Of a stretch of 64,000 nucleotides of DNA, positions 18,258-25,951 are shown one piece after another. The DNA comes from Trinickia acidisoli. GTDB lineage: Bacteria; Pseudomonadota; Gammaproteobacteria; Burkholderiales; Burkholderiaceae. The position numbers were made by a program, and so were the translations under genes. Within the stretch, counting starts at the first letter, position 1. Every line of letters begins with the position of its first letter. The notes beneath the pieces are model-generated. The model made no database searches, was not told the DNA's origin, and saw nothing but the letters and a program-made list of their open reading frames with translations. The DNA lies in contig NZ_JAFLRG010000001.1 in assembly GCF_017315725.1 (NCBI RefSeq), positions 2,728,001-2,792,000 on the forward strand. The letters run 5' to 3'.

Positions 18258-18833
18258 ATGACGAGAATTTCGCTCCCAGGGGGCATGCTGCCCCAGCAGC
18301 CCACGCCACCCGCGGCGGCCACCAACGCCGCCTATCAAGCACTGCAAGCGTATAGCTCGGCAACGACGGCCCAACCGCCCTCGCCGAGCGCAACCGATAA
18401 ATCGCGCGCGGCACTGATCGATAGTGTGTCGAACGCCGTCGATGCTTACTACAAGGCCGATACCGGCAAAACGAGCGTGGACGTCAAGGACCCGCACTAC
18501 AGCGAGGCCAAGGCGCAAGTTGCCGCGCAACTGGAAACGGAAATCGCGAATACGATGGCGAAAGCCAACTCGAACAGCGATACCGAGCAGATCGACGGGC
18601 TCGACGCCGTCCTGAATTCACTGCAGCCGGGACAGTTGGGCGTATCGCAAGCCTTGCAGGATTTTCTGCCGAGCTCGAATCCGCCGAGCACCAACGGGCC
18701 GGCGCTCCAGCACATGGAGCACCCGCCAGCCCAGAGCGGCGGCGACGAACTCAAGAAGATCGGCGAAGCGATCGGACAGGTCGGCCAGGAGCTCGAGCGC
18801 ATGACGTCGCTCCATTCTCGAATGCTTGATTAA
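18258..18833 (+). CDS. Hypothetical protein, Ala/Pro/Ser-rich, 191 aa
   Basis: Not recognised. The start at 18258 (MTRISLPGGMLPQQPTPPAA) follows a GAGGAGAG ribosome binding site. An upstream in-frame ATG at 18231 is less likely. The first 50 residues are low-complexity Ala/Pro/Thr/Ser. A central segment (about 55-130) looks helical and polar, with AKAQVAAQLETEIANTMAKA. The end (EELKK-like DELKKIGEAIGQVGQELERM) could form an amphipathic helix or coiled coil. There is no signal peptide or membrane span. Composition is compatible with a secreted or scaffold protein, but I have no positive evidence for either. Codon use looks like that of neighbouring genes. Confidence 0.6.
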   Translation: MTRISLPGGMLPQQPTPPAAATNAAYQALQAYSSATTAQPPSPSATDKSRAALIDSVSNAVDAYYKADTGKTSVDVKDPHYSEAKAQVAAQLETEIANTMAKANSNSDTEQIDGLDAVLNSLQPGQLGVSQALQDFLPSSNPPSTNGPALQHMEHPPAQSGGDELKKIGEAIGQVGQELERMTSLHSRMLD

Positions 18834-18876
18834 GCCGCGGCGCTCATACCCGAGACTCGGCGAGGACGCCGCGCGT

Positions 18877-19803
18877 TCAGCCGGCACGACGAATAACCTC
18901 TTCGCGCAGCCATCGACGTAATGCGTCGATGGCTTCGTGTTTCGGACTGTCCGCGCGCCACACGACGAAATGCGCGTAGATGTCGGTGACGCGGCGCTTC
19001 CAAAGACGCACGAGGCGCCCTTCAGCCAATTCTCGCTCGACGAGCGATGCGCGAGCGAGCGCGATTCCGCGGCCATCCGATGCGGCGTCGAGCAGCTTGC
19101 CCGCGTCGTCGAACACCGGGGCGCCGCGCGGCTCCGTCAAGTCGAGGCCGACCGCCTGAAACCAAGGCTCCCACGGTTGATACCGATGCTTGAGCAGCGT
19201 GCAATGCGCGAGATCGGCGAACCGGCGAGGACGCGCGCCGTCGCGATAGCGTGGGCTCATCACCGGAAAAATCTCCTCTTCCATGAAACGCTCGGCTTGC
19301 ACGCCCGGCCACGTGCCGGGACCATAGCGCAGCGCCACGTCAACGCCGTCGTGCCCGTTCAACCGCGCGAGCGTCGTTTCCTTGCGAAGCGACAGTTCGA
19401 TATGCGGATGTTTCCGCGCGAACCGTCCCAGCCGAGGCGCAAGCCAGCGATCGGCAAACGGCGGCAGCACGCTGATGGTCAGTTGCACGGGTTCGCGCGC
19501 ACGGTCGCGCATGCCGGCGTTCTTGTGCTTACGCATCGGCGCATCGAACGCACGCTCGAGCACATTCAACCCTTGGCGGATTTGCAACGCGAGGGCGTGC
19601 GCTTGCTGTGTCGGCACCGCGCCGCCGCGCTCGCGCACGAACAGCGACACGCCTAGCTTCGCCTCCAATGCGCGCACGTGCTGACTGACAGCGCCTTGGG
19701 TCAGCGCGAGTTCATCGGCTGCGCGCGTGAAGCTTGCCAAGCGCACCGCCGTCTCGAACGCACGCAACGTCTGAAGTGGCGGGAGATGAGAGCGTTTTTG
19801 CAT
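18877..19803 (-). CDS. LysR-family regulator (GcvA-like), divergent from GST gene
   Basis: A 308-aa LysR transcription factor. The winged HTH lies in residues 8-68 (SFTRAADELALTQGAVSQHV), and the effector domain carries the GcvA-type features DGVDVALRYGPGTWPGVQAE and SDGRGIALARASLVERELAEG. Length is normal. It is transcribed away from the glutathione S-transferase gene with 108 bp between them, the usual LysR/target arrangement. A 17-bp palindrome immediately upstream of its ATG is a good operator candidate for autoregulation and control of the GST gene. Confidence 0.9.
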   Translation of the reverse strand: MQKRSHLPPLQTLRAFETAVRLASFTRAADELALTQGAVSQHVRALEAKLGVSLFVRERGGAVPTQQAHALALQIRQGLNVLERAFDAPMRKHKNAGMRDRAREPVQLTISVLPPFADRWLAPRLGRFARKHPHIELSLRKETTLARLNGHDGVDVALRYGPGTWPGVQAERFMEEEIFPVMSPRYRDGARPRRFADLAHCTLLKHRYQPWEPWFQAVGLDLTEPRGAPVFDDAGKLLDAASDGRGIALARASLVERELAEGRLVRLWKRRVTDIYAHFVVWRADSPKHEAIDALRRWLREEVIRRAG

Positions 19804-19807
19804 CGAG

Positions 19808-19824
19808 CATTAGTACCACTAATG
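19808..19824. promoter_or_regulatory. Palindrome cattagt-acc-actaatg, candidate LysR operator
   Basis: A perfect 7-bp inverted repeat around acc, containing the T-N11-A core typical of LysR sites. It begins 4 bp upstream of the LysR start codon and about 88 bp upstream of the GST start, so it would sit in the LysR leader. Confidence 0.5.
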
Positions 19825-19911
19825 GCTCGCCTCGACAATTCCTCGTTTGTGTTCGCGTACGCGCCGTCGCTAGACTTCCTATTCGACCTCAACCCAAACT
19901 TCGTTCTCTCT

Positions 19912-20562
19912 ATGGACTATCGACTCTATTACTCGGCCGGCGCTTGCTCGATGGCCGTTCACATCGTGCTCGAAGAAATCGGCGTGCCGTTCGCGGTGCG
20001 AGAGGTGTCGGTCGCACGCGGCGAAAATCGTCGAGCCGACTATCTCGCGATCAATCCGAAAGGCTTCGTGCCGGCGCTCGAAATCTCGGGCGAGCCGAAA
20101 ATTCTGACCGAGTTGCCGGCGATTCTCGTCTACCTTGCCAGGCGGTACCCCGAGGCAGGGTTGTTGCCGCACTCGAGCGCGATCGACGAAGCGCGCGTCC
20201 TCGAATGGCTCGTGTGGCTCGTGGGATGGGTGCACGGCGTCGGGTATGGCGAAATCTGGCGGCCTGAACGATTCAGCGCGCAAGATACCTCGCCGCACGA
20301 AGCGCTTGGCGCGAACGGTCGCCGCGTCGTGCAGGAGGCTTACGCGAAGATCGAACACACACTCGCCGATGGGCGTACGTGGGCCGCGGCGAGCGGCTAT
20401 TCGATCGTCGATCCGTTCCTGCTCGTGCTCTATCGATGGGGCAATCGAATCGGCTTACCGATGCGCACGCACTACGCGGCGTGGACCGCGCTGACCGGAC
20501 GAATCCTCGAACGCTCTGCGGTGCAGCGCGTGCTCGAGCGTGAGGGGGTCGCGATTGAATAA
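19912..20562 (+). CDS. Glutathione S-transferase family protein
   Basis: A 216-aa cytosolic GST. The N-terminal thioredoxin-like domain starts MDYRLYYSAGACSMAVHIVL, with the GACS active-site segment of beta-class bacterial GSTs. The glutathione-contacting turn is NPKGFVPALEI followed by LTELPAILVYLARRYPE. The C-terminal helical domain carries YSIVDPFLLVLYRW (N-capping/hydrophobic staple region). The start at 19912 was chosen because it gives the standard GST N-terminus. An open frame extending further upstream would overlap the divergent LysR gene. Likely controlled by that LysR protein; substrate unknown. Confidence 0.9.
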   Translation: MDYRLYYSAGACSMAVHIVLEEIGVPFAVREVSVARGENRRADYLAINPKGFVPALEISGEPKILTELPAILVYLARRYPEAGLLPHSSAIDEARVLEWLVWLVGWVHGVGYGEIWRPERFSAQDTSPHEALGANGRRVVQEAYAKIEHTLADGRTWAAASGYSIVDPFLLVLYRWGNRIGLPMRTHYAAWTALTGRILERSAVQRVLEREGVAIE

Positions 20563-20567
20563 GAGTT

Positions 20568-20601
20568 TGCATCTTTGTATCTAATAAGATACAAAGATGC
20601 A
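20568..20601. promoter_or_regulatory. 15-bp perfect inverted repeat, likely addiction-module operator/promoter
   Basis: tgcatctttgtatct and agatacaaagatgca are perfect complements separated by aata. The element lies just upstream of the deleted toxin frame and the intact antitoxin. It is followed by cataat, a plausible -10 box, with ttgtat as a distant -35 (19-bp spacing). Palindromes of this kind overlapping the promoter are how XRE-type antitoxins autorepress. A role as GST terminator is less likely because no T-run follows on the plus strand. Confidence 0.6.
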
Positions 20602-20746
20602 TAATGAGTACTGCGGGGCCCGTGTGAATACGCTCAACAGGACTGACTCATTCGACGATCTGTTGCTGTGTGGCGGCGACAAGTCGACCCCAAAAACCGA
20701 CATCAAGCTTGCGAAGGCGACGTGGAAGCAAATACAAGGGCGGTAG
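20597..20746 (+). pseudogene. Internally deleted RelE/ParE-family addiction-module killer toxin
   Basis: The frame from 20597 (or GTG at 20624) reads VNTLNRTDSFDD and then directly LLLCGGDKSTPKTDIKLAKA before stopping. In family members (TIGR02683-type killer proteins, about 95-100 aa) the segment like TDTFxxW is the first dozen residues, and LLCGGDKSTQxxDIxxA is the last 25. The roughly 60 residues between, including the catalytic beta-sheet core, are missing with the frame intact. It sits 22 bp before the antitoxin gene, as the full toxin would. It is almost certainly non-toxic. Interpretation is based on remembered family pattern. Confidence 0.7.
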
Positions 20747-20768
20747 GTCGATCTCAGTGAGGTGAGTC

Positions 20769-21068
20769 ATGAAACCGGTCAAGATTGCACGATTCGATGC
20801 AGCCGACTATCTCGACAGCGAGGAAGCGATCGCAGCGTACATCAATGCGGCGCTGGAGGAAGGGGACGCCGATCTCCTCATGGCCGCGATCGCCGACGTT
20901 GCGAAGGCTCGCGGTATCGCGAAGGTGGCATCCGACGCGGGTGTCGGACGCGAAAGCTTATATAAAACGCTCGCACCAGGCTCCCAACCCAAGCTCGAAA
21001 CCGTGTTCAAACTAATGCGCGCACTCGGCGTCAAACTGACCGCCGCACCGGATACGGCGCACGCCTAA
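20769..21068 (+). CDS. Addiction-module antidote protein (XRE/HigA-like, TIGR02684 type)
   Basis: A 99-aa antitoxin. The N-terminal segment FDAADYLDSEEAIAAYINAA and the HTH region AKVASDAGVGRESLYKTLAP (about residues 54-73), followed by KLETVFKLMRALGVKLTA, are the hallmarks of the antidote partner of RelE/ParE-type killers. A GAGG ribosome binding site six bases before the ATG supports the start. The gene is intact while its partner immediately upstream is deleted, so it is now a solitary DNA-binding protein, probably still repressing from the upstream palindrome. Confidence 0.88.
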   Translation: MKPVKIARFDAADYLDSEEAIAAYINAALEEGDADLLMAAIADVAKARGIAKVASDAGVGRESLYKTLAPGSQPKLETVFKLMRALGVKLTAAPDTAHA

Positions 21069-21134
21069 TTCGGCGCACTATCACCGCAAGCCGCCGCACC
21101 CGCGTGGCGGCCGCTTCGTCCATTCGCACGCCGA

Positions 21135-23036
21135 TCACGCGCCGCTCGCCCGCACGATGATTTGCGCCGATAGATCGCGCTCGATGCGCACGAGCGTGTC
21201 GCGCATCGCATCGAATTGCTTAGGACTGCAAACTTGTTTGCCGAAGTCGGCCTGCAACCGGCGCGACACCTGAACCACCCGCGAAACAGGATCGAACACG
21301 TAGTGCGCCGTGTAATCGATCGATCCCGCTTCGATCGTCAAGTCGGACGGCACGTAGACGAGCTTCACGTTGCGCGGCAGCGTCACCGTCCCATGTTCGA
21401 CGAAGGTGCCGCCAAGACAAACATATGGCTGGGTCCGCTCGGCGTTGGACAGCCACGTTCCAACTTGCGAGGCGATGCCGCCCCCGAGACTCGATAGAGC
21501 CGGCAGCGCCGTCATCCCATCCGGCCAGACGACGTGTTCCAACGTTCCCGTCATCGAGACCGCGAACGGACCGCTCGTCGCATTCACGGGCTCGGTCTCG
21601 ATCGAAGCCGTGCCGCGCAGCCCCGCTTGCCGCAGCCGCTCATAGGCAATTTCAATGGCCCGCGCATGCGTGGCGCGGCGAAACACGTTGCGCTCGAGTT
21701 CCGCCGCGTAGCCGTCGTCCTGCACGCGGTAACCGTATTGCGCGTTGCCGCTTTCATCGATGTCGACGTCGAATCGGGCGTCGCGCGTGCGCTCCTGCGT
21801 GGGCGGCGTACGCGTGAGCACGCCGTCGTCGACGAGCAGCACCGGCCGGTCCATCACGCTCGGCGGCAGAAAACCGAACGCGATACCTCCGCCGGCCGTC
21901 GTGTCGGCAAACCGTCCAAGCTCGGGAAGCCATGTGATCGCGTGGTTGATCGCAGCCGCGCCGTATCCGGGCACGGAAGGCAGCGTATAGACCGAACCGA
22001 GGCCGATCAGCGCAGGCTCGCTGCGAATGCCGACTGCGGCGAGCAGCGCACCGTACAGCGCCACGTGATCCTTGCAGTCGCCGTAGCGGTCGCGCAGGAT
22101 GTCGACGACGCGATGCGGTTTCGCCGCCGTCTCGCCGAGAAACAGCGCCACGTAGCGGATGTTCGTGCGCGTCCAATCGTAGAGGCGCTCGGCACGGGTC
22201 CAGTCGTCGGGCGCATCGCGCGTCAATGCTTGCGCGAGCGCGATCACTTCGGGGTCGTTCGCCGTCGGATCGACGGCATCCTCCCGATACCGCTCGGCGA
22301 ACGCCGCGTAGCTCGGCACCGTCGTCACCATCAACCGATCGCCCTCGTCCGCATAGCCGACGGCCCCGTGCTCGATCCGCGCGAACGGCCCGTGCCGGTA
22401 ATCGAACTCGTATCGCGTGCGCCCGTGATCCGTGACGGGCGCACGCGCCACATAGCCGCGCGCATCGGCATAGAGCGGCATATTGGCCGGCAGATCGAAG
22501 ATGAGCCGCTGATCGAGCACCGGCTCGCGATCAGGGACGGCAAAATATTCGAACATCCCGGGCTGCGCCGCTTTGCGCGACTTACGAAACGTCAGGCGCT
22601 CGCGCCAGCCCGGCTCGATGCCCGGAAAGATGACCGTGCGCAGTACGCCGTCTTCGAACGTCGGCGCGCCGGCCGCACGCGGCTCCTCCACGTCGCGAAT
22701 CGCGTCGGGGCCGACCGGATGCACGCCGCCTTGCGGATCGATCGACTCGGCCGACAGCGCATCGATATGCTCGATATCTTTGTTGAACCAGACATAGCGC
22801 TGCGCGATAGCGTCGACACCCGCAACGGTGTCGACTCGCAGCGTCGCATCGTCGTCCTCGACGACGGAACCGTCGTGCGCAACGATAAAGCGGTGAACGT
22901 CGGATTCGATCGTCGCCGGCGCGGCCCCCGCGTCGGCGGCCCTACTTGCGCCCGCCGCAACGAAAAGCAATAGCGGCGCGACGAAGCGAACCATAGCCGG
23001 CAGCCAGCGGCAACGGCTGAGCATCGTCATCGTCAC
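21135..23036 (-). CDS. DUF3857/transglutaminase-like domain protein, exported
   Basis: A 633-aa protein with a signal peptide (VRFVAPLLLFVAAGASRAAD region, residues 15-34). An N-terminal DUF3857 domain (about 45-230) is followed by a transglutaminase-like domain with the catalytic triad region DRYGDCKDHVALYGALL (Cys, about residue 320), INHAITWLPELGRFADTT (His and Asp) and a C-terminal beta-rich part. Function of the family is unclear; it is predicted periplasmic. The start is GTG at 23036, which overlaps the AraC gene's stop (GTGA), or an ATG two codons on at 23030. The overlap indicates translational coupling to the regulator. Confidence 0.82.
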   Translation of the reverse strand: MTMTMLSRCRWLPAMVRFVAPLLLFVAAGASRAADAGAAPATIESDVHRFIVAHDGSVVEDDDATLRVDTVAGVDAIAQRYVWFNKDIEHIDALSAESIDPQGGVHPVGPDAIRDVEEPRAAGAPTFEDGVLRTVIFPGIEPGWRERLTFRKSRKAAQPGMFEYFAVPDREPVLDQRLIFDLPANMPLYADARGYVARAPVTDHGRTRYEFDYRHGPFARIEHGAVGYADEGDRLMVTTVPSYAAFAERYREDAVDPTANDPEVIALAQALTRDAPDDWTRAERLYDWTRTNIRYVALFLGETAAKPHRVVDILRDRYGDCKDHVALYGALLAAVGIRSEPALIGLGSVYTLPSVPGYGAAAINHAITWLPELGRFADTTAGGGIAFGFLPPSVMDRPVLLVDDGVLTRTPPTQERTRDARFDVDIDESGNAQYGYRVQDDGYAAELERNVFRRATHARAIEIAYERLRQAGLRGTASIETEPVNATSGPFAVSMTGTLEHVVWPDGMTALPALSSLGGGIASQVGTWLSNAERTQPYVCLGGTFVEHGTVTLPRNVKLVYVPSDLTIEAGSIDYTAHYVFDPVSRVVQVSRRLQADFGKQVCSPKQFDAMRDTLVRIERDLSAQIIVRASGA

Positions 23037-23935
23037 AATTGCCAGCGCCCGCGGTAGGCGCGCGGCGTAACGCCGAATTCAGCGCGGAACGCCCGATTGA
23101 AATTCGATAGATCGGCAAAGCCGCAATCGAGCGCGACGTCGACGATCTTGTCGGGTGCGTCGGCCAGACGTTGCGCGGCAATACGCAGGCGCACGCGCAG
23201 GACGTACTGATGCGGCGTCACGCCCGTCGCGCGCTCGAACGTTCGCAGGAAATGGTAAGGACTGAGCCCCGCATGCTCGGCCAGCCTTTGGACGCCGAGA
23301 TCGGCATCGGGCGCTTCATCGATCCATCTCGCGGTATCGACGACGCGCGCCAGCGCCGCACGCGGCAGACACGGCACACGCTTCGCATCGGACGACGGCA
23401 CGCCGTCGATGTGCTGCACGACGCACACGGCCAAGGCCAGGGCCATCTCATCCCAAGCCACGCCGAACGGAGCGCTCACGCCCGTGCCCGCGGCGGCCAC
23501 GAACGGAGCGAGCGCGCGCGACGGCTCGATGCGCGCGGCAGCGAACGACGCCGCGCGGCACGCGCCTCCCGCATCGGCAAATAGGCGCTCGAAATACTCG
23601 GGCCGGTAGTGAAACGCAATGCAGCGATCGCCGGCACGGTGACGGTGCCCACACTCGAAACACTCGCCGGCGTTGCCGAGCATGACGGCGCCGGGCGTCA
23701 TCAGCGCACGCCCGGCGTCCGAGCGGTATTCGAATGCGCCGGCCGCCACTAGCGCGATACAAAACGCGTCATGGCGCTCCTCGAATGCGCGATCGCCGGG
23801 GCCGCACGTGCAGAGCACGTCGGACACGGTCCAGCCGCGTCCGCGCGCGACGATGCGCCGCTCGGGCGCCCCGACTGCCGCGTCGCGCGCGCGCCGCGCA
23901 AGCGCACGCTCCAGATCCAGCGCAATTTTTGCCAA
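23033..23935 (-). CDS. AraC-family transcriptional regulator
   Basis: A regulator of about 300 aa. The N-terminal cupin-like sensor (VSDVLCTCGPGDRAFEERHD onward) includes a cysteine-bearing stretch LGNAGECFECGHRHRAGDRC. The C-terminal AraC HTH pair spans roughly the last 100 residues (LAEHAGLSPYHFLRTFERAT and DCGFADLSNFNRAFRAEFGV). The open frame continues to 24061, but that would overlap the divergent gene; no ATG exists in the N-terminal part. I chose TTG at 23935, which has a GAGG ribosome binding site six bases before it. The start is therefore uncertain. It is coupled to the DUF3857 gene downstream by a 4-bp overlap. Confidence 0.78.
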   Translation of the reverse strand: MAKIALDLERALARRARDAAVGAPERRIVARGRGWTVSDVLCTCGPGDRAFEERHDAFCIALVAAGAFEYRSDAGRALMTPGAVMLGNAGECFECGHRHRAGDRCIAFHYRPEYFERLFADAGGACRAASFAAARIEPSRALAPFVAAAGTGVSAPFGVAWDEMALALAVCVVQHIDGVPSSDAKRVPCLPRAALARVVDTARWIDEAPDADLGVQRLAEHAGLSPYHFLRTFERATGVTPHQYVLRVRLRIAAQRLADAPDKIVDVALDCGFADLSNFNRAFRAEFGVTPRAYRGRWQL

Positions 23936-24031
23936 GATTTGCCTCGCTTCACGGCCTATTGTGAACGGACGATCGCGAACGCTTCGCAGCGCGCGATGCC
24001 TCGCGACGACATTTGACCCAGGAGATCGACG

Positions 24032-24592
24032 ATGAACCTCACCGAAAGCTGCGCGCCCCAAGCCTTCCTATCCGCCCTCGCCTGTCCCGGTCGTGCAGCC
24101 GACATCGACGAAGCCGACGACGTCTACGGCTGGCTCGTCGGCAGTTGGTCGCTGCAAGTGCTCCATTACCGTGGATTCGACTTGCGTGGCGAGGGTTTGA
24201 CCGGCGAAGTGCACGCCGGCTGGGTGCTCGAGGGACGTGCGATACAGGATGCGTGGATTATGCCCGTTCGCGAGGATCGCCGCGCGGGGCGCATGGCCCG
24301 CGATCCGCTAAACGACATGTACGGCTCGACGCTGCGCAGTTGGGACCCGGCGCTGCGAGCCTGGCGCATCGCTTGGAACAACCCGGCGCGCGGCCATCGC
24401 GAAATGCAGATCGGGCGGCGCATCGGCGCGGACATCGTTCAAACGGGTGCGCGCGCCGACGGCCAAGCGACGCGCTGGCGCTTCACCGAGATCACGCCCG
24501 ACGGCTTTCATTGGATCGGCGAAGCGCTCGACGCGGACGGCCATACATGGCGGCGCGAAGGCGAATTCATCGCCACGCGCGCCGGCGTTTGA
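24032..24592 (+). CDS. Hypothetical protein, DUF1579-like beta-barrel (186 aa)
   Basis: Not recognised with certainty. The sequence has the strand-turn-strand texture of DUF1579/heme-binding-like barrels: VYGWLVGSWSLQVLHYRGFD, EVHAGWVLEGRAIQDAWIMP, MYGSTLRSWDPALRAWRIAW, and a final GHTWRREGEFIATR. No signal peptide, so predicted cytoplasmic. It is divergent from the AraC regulator with about 96 bp between the chosen starts, a typical regulator/target layout. It faces the aminotransferase gene tail to tail 10 bp away. Codon use matches the genome. Confidence 0.7.
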   Translation: MNLTESCAPQAFLSALACPGRAADIDEADDVYGWLVGSWSLQVLHYRGFDLRGEGLTGEVHAGWVLEGRAIQDAWIMPVREDRRAGRMARDPLNDMYGSTLRSWDPALRAWRIAWNNPARGHREMQIGRRIGADIVQTGARADGQATRWRFTEITPDGFHWIGEALDADGHTWRREGEFIATRAGV

Positions 24593-24601
24593 CTTCGCGC
24601 C

Positions 24602-25828
24602 TCACGCCACGCGCCGCGCGCCTTCATCCAAGGCGCGGCGCACCGACAGCGCGATCGCCAGCGCCGCCTGTTCGATCTGAGCCGGATTCGGGCAGCTCGG
24701 CGCGAGGCGCAGGTGCCGGTCGCGCGGATCGATACGATACGGAAACGCGGCGCCGGCCGGCGTCAGCACGATGCCCGCTTGCGCCGCGAGTTCGACGGTC
24801 CGCTTCGCGTATCCGTCAGGCGTATACAAGCTCACGAAATAGCCGCCTTTCGGCTTCGTCCACGACACGCCCGGTACATCGCCGAGCAAGGAGCGCAGCG
24901 TTGCATCGAGCGCCTCGAACTTCGGCTGCAAGACGGCGCGATGCCCCTCCATCAGCCGCTCGAGCGTCGGCAGATCGCGCAGATAGTGCACGTGCCGCAA
25001 CTGGTTCAGCTTGTCGGGGCCGATCGTGCGGATCGACACACAACGCTGCCACCAATCGATATTGCGCGGCGACGATGCGAGCAACGCCACTCCGCCGCTC
25101 GCGATCGTGACCTTCGAAGTCGACGCGAACACGATCGCTCGATCGGGATGGCCCGCGTCGGCGCACGCACCGACGATATCGGGACTTCGACAGCGCTCGT
25201 CCGTCAGATGATGAAAACGGTAGGCATCGTCCCAGAACAAGCGAAAATCGGCTGCCGCCGCCGGCATGCGCGCAAGGCGCTGCACGGTTTCGGGCGAGTA
25301 GATCGTGCCCGTCGGGTTGCTGTAGAGCGGCGTGCACCAGATGCCCTTGATGGCAGGGTCCGTCGCGACGAGCGCTTCGACGCGCTCCATGTCGGGGCCG
25401 TCGTCGTTCATCGGCACGGCGATCATCCGAATGCCGAGCGCTTCGCAGATCGCGAAGTGGCGATCGTAGCCGGGGACGGGACACAGGAATGCGACCTCGC
25501 CGGCGCGCCGCCACGGCTCGCCTTGCCCCATCCCATGCAGCATCGCGAAGGCGAGCACGTCGTGCATGAGCTCGAGACTCGAATTGCCCGCCGCGACGAC
25601 GTGACTAGCAGGCAACCCAAGCAGTTGCGCACCGAGTTCGCGCGCTTCGGGCAAGCCGAGTAGGTGACCGTAGTTGCGGCAATCGATGCCGTCGCGCGAG
25701 ACGTGTCCCACACGCGCCGCATCGTCGATCAAAGCCTGCGAAAGGTCGAGCTGCTCAGGCGCCGGCTTGCCGCGCGTCATGTCGATCGCAAGGCCTAGCG
25801 CCTTGAACGCCTCGTAAGTCATCGTCAT
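24602..25828 (-). CDS. Class I/II aminotransferase, aspartate aminotransferase subgroup Ic type
   Basis: A 408-aa PLP enzyme of the fold-type I family. Motifs are AGNSSLELMHDVLAFAM (phosphate site), TPLYSNPTGTIYSPETVQRL (substrate Asn-Pro), LFWDDAYRFHHL (pyridine-N Asp, Tyr) and the Schiff-base lysine in FASTSKVTIASGG. The distinctive opening YEAFKALGLAIDMTRGKPAPEQLDLS matches a subgroup of aspartate aminotransferases described from Corynebacterium and relatives. The start at 25828 (MTMTYEAFKALG) was chosen over 25885 because it is preceded by a GGAGAG/AGAAGA stretch. It is divergent from a LysR gene 123 bp away, its probable regulator. Substrate not proven. Confidence 0.85.
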   Translation of the reverse strand: MTMTYEAFKALGLAIDMTRGKPAPEQLDLSQALIDDAARVGHVSRDGIDCRNYGHLLGLPEARELGAQLLGLPASHVVAAGNSSLELMHDVLAFAMLHGMGQGEPWRRAGEVAFLCPVPGYDRHFAICEALGIRMIAVPMNDDGPDMERVEALVATDPAIKGIWCTPLYSNPTGTIYSPETVQRLARMPAAAADFRLFWDDAYRFHHLTDERCRSPDIVGACADAGHPDRAIVFASTSKVTIASGGVALLASSPRNIDWWQRCVSIRTIGPDKLNQLRHVHYLRDLPTLERLMEGHRAVLQPKFEALDATLRSLLGDVPGVSWTKPKGGYFVSLYTPDGYAKRTVELAAQAGIVLTPAGAAFPYRIDPRDRHLRLAPSCPNPAQIEQAALAIALSVRRALDEGARRVA

Positions 25829-25951
25829 CGTTCGTCTTCTCTCCGGGTAAGGAAATCTGTCGTGCGCGATCGAGTATGCCGGCACGCATGACTTCAGGCA
25901 AACGCGTTATATTGAACTTTATCTTCAGTTTTTCTGATACATCCGCACGCA

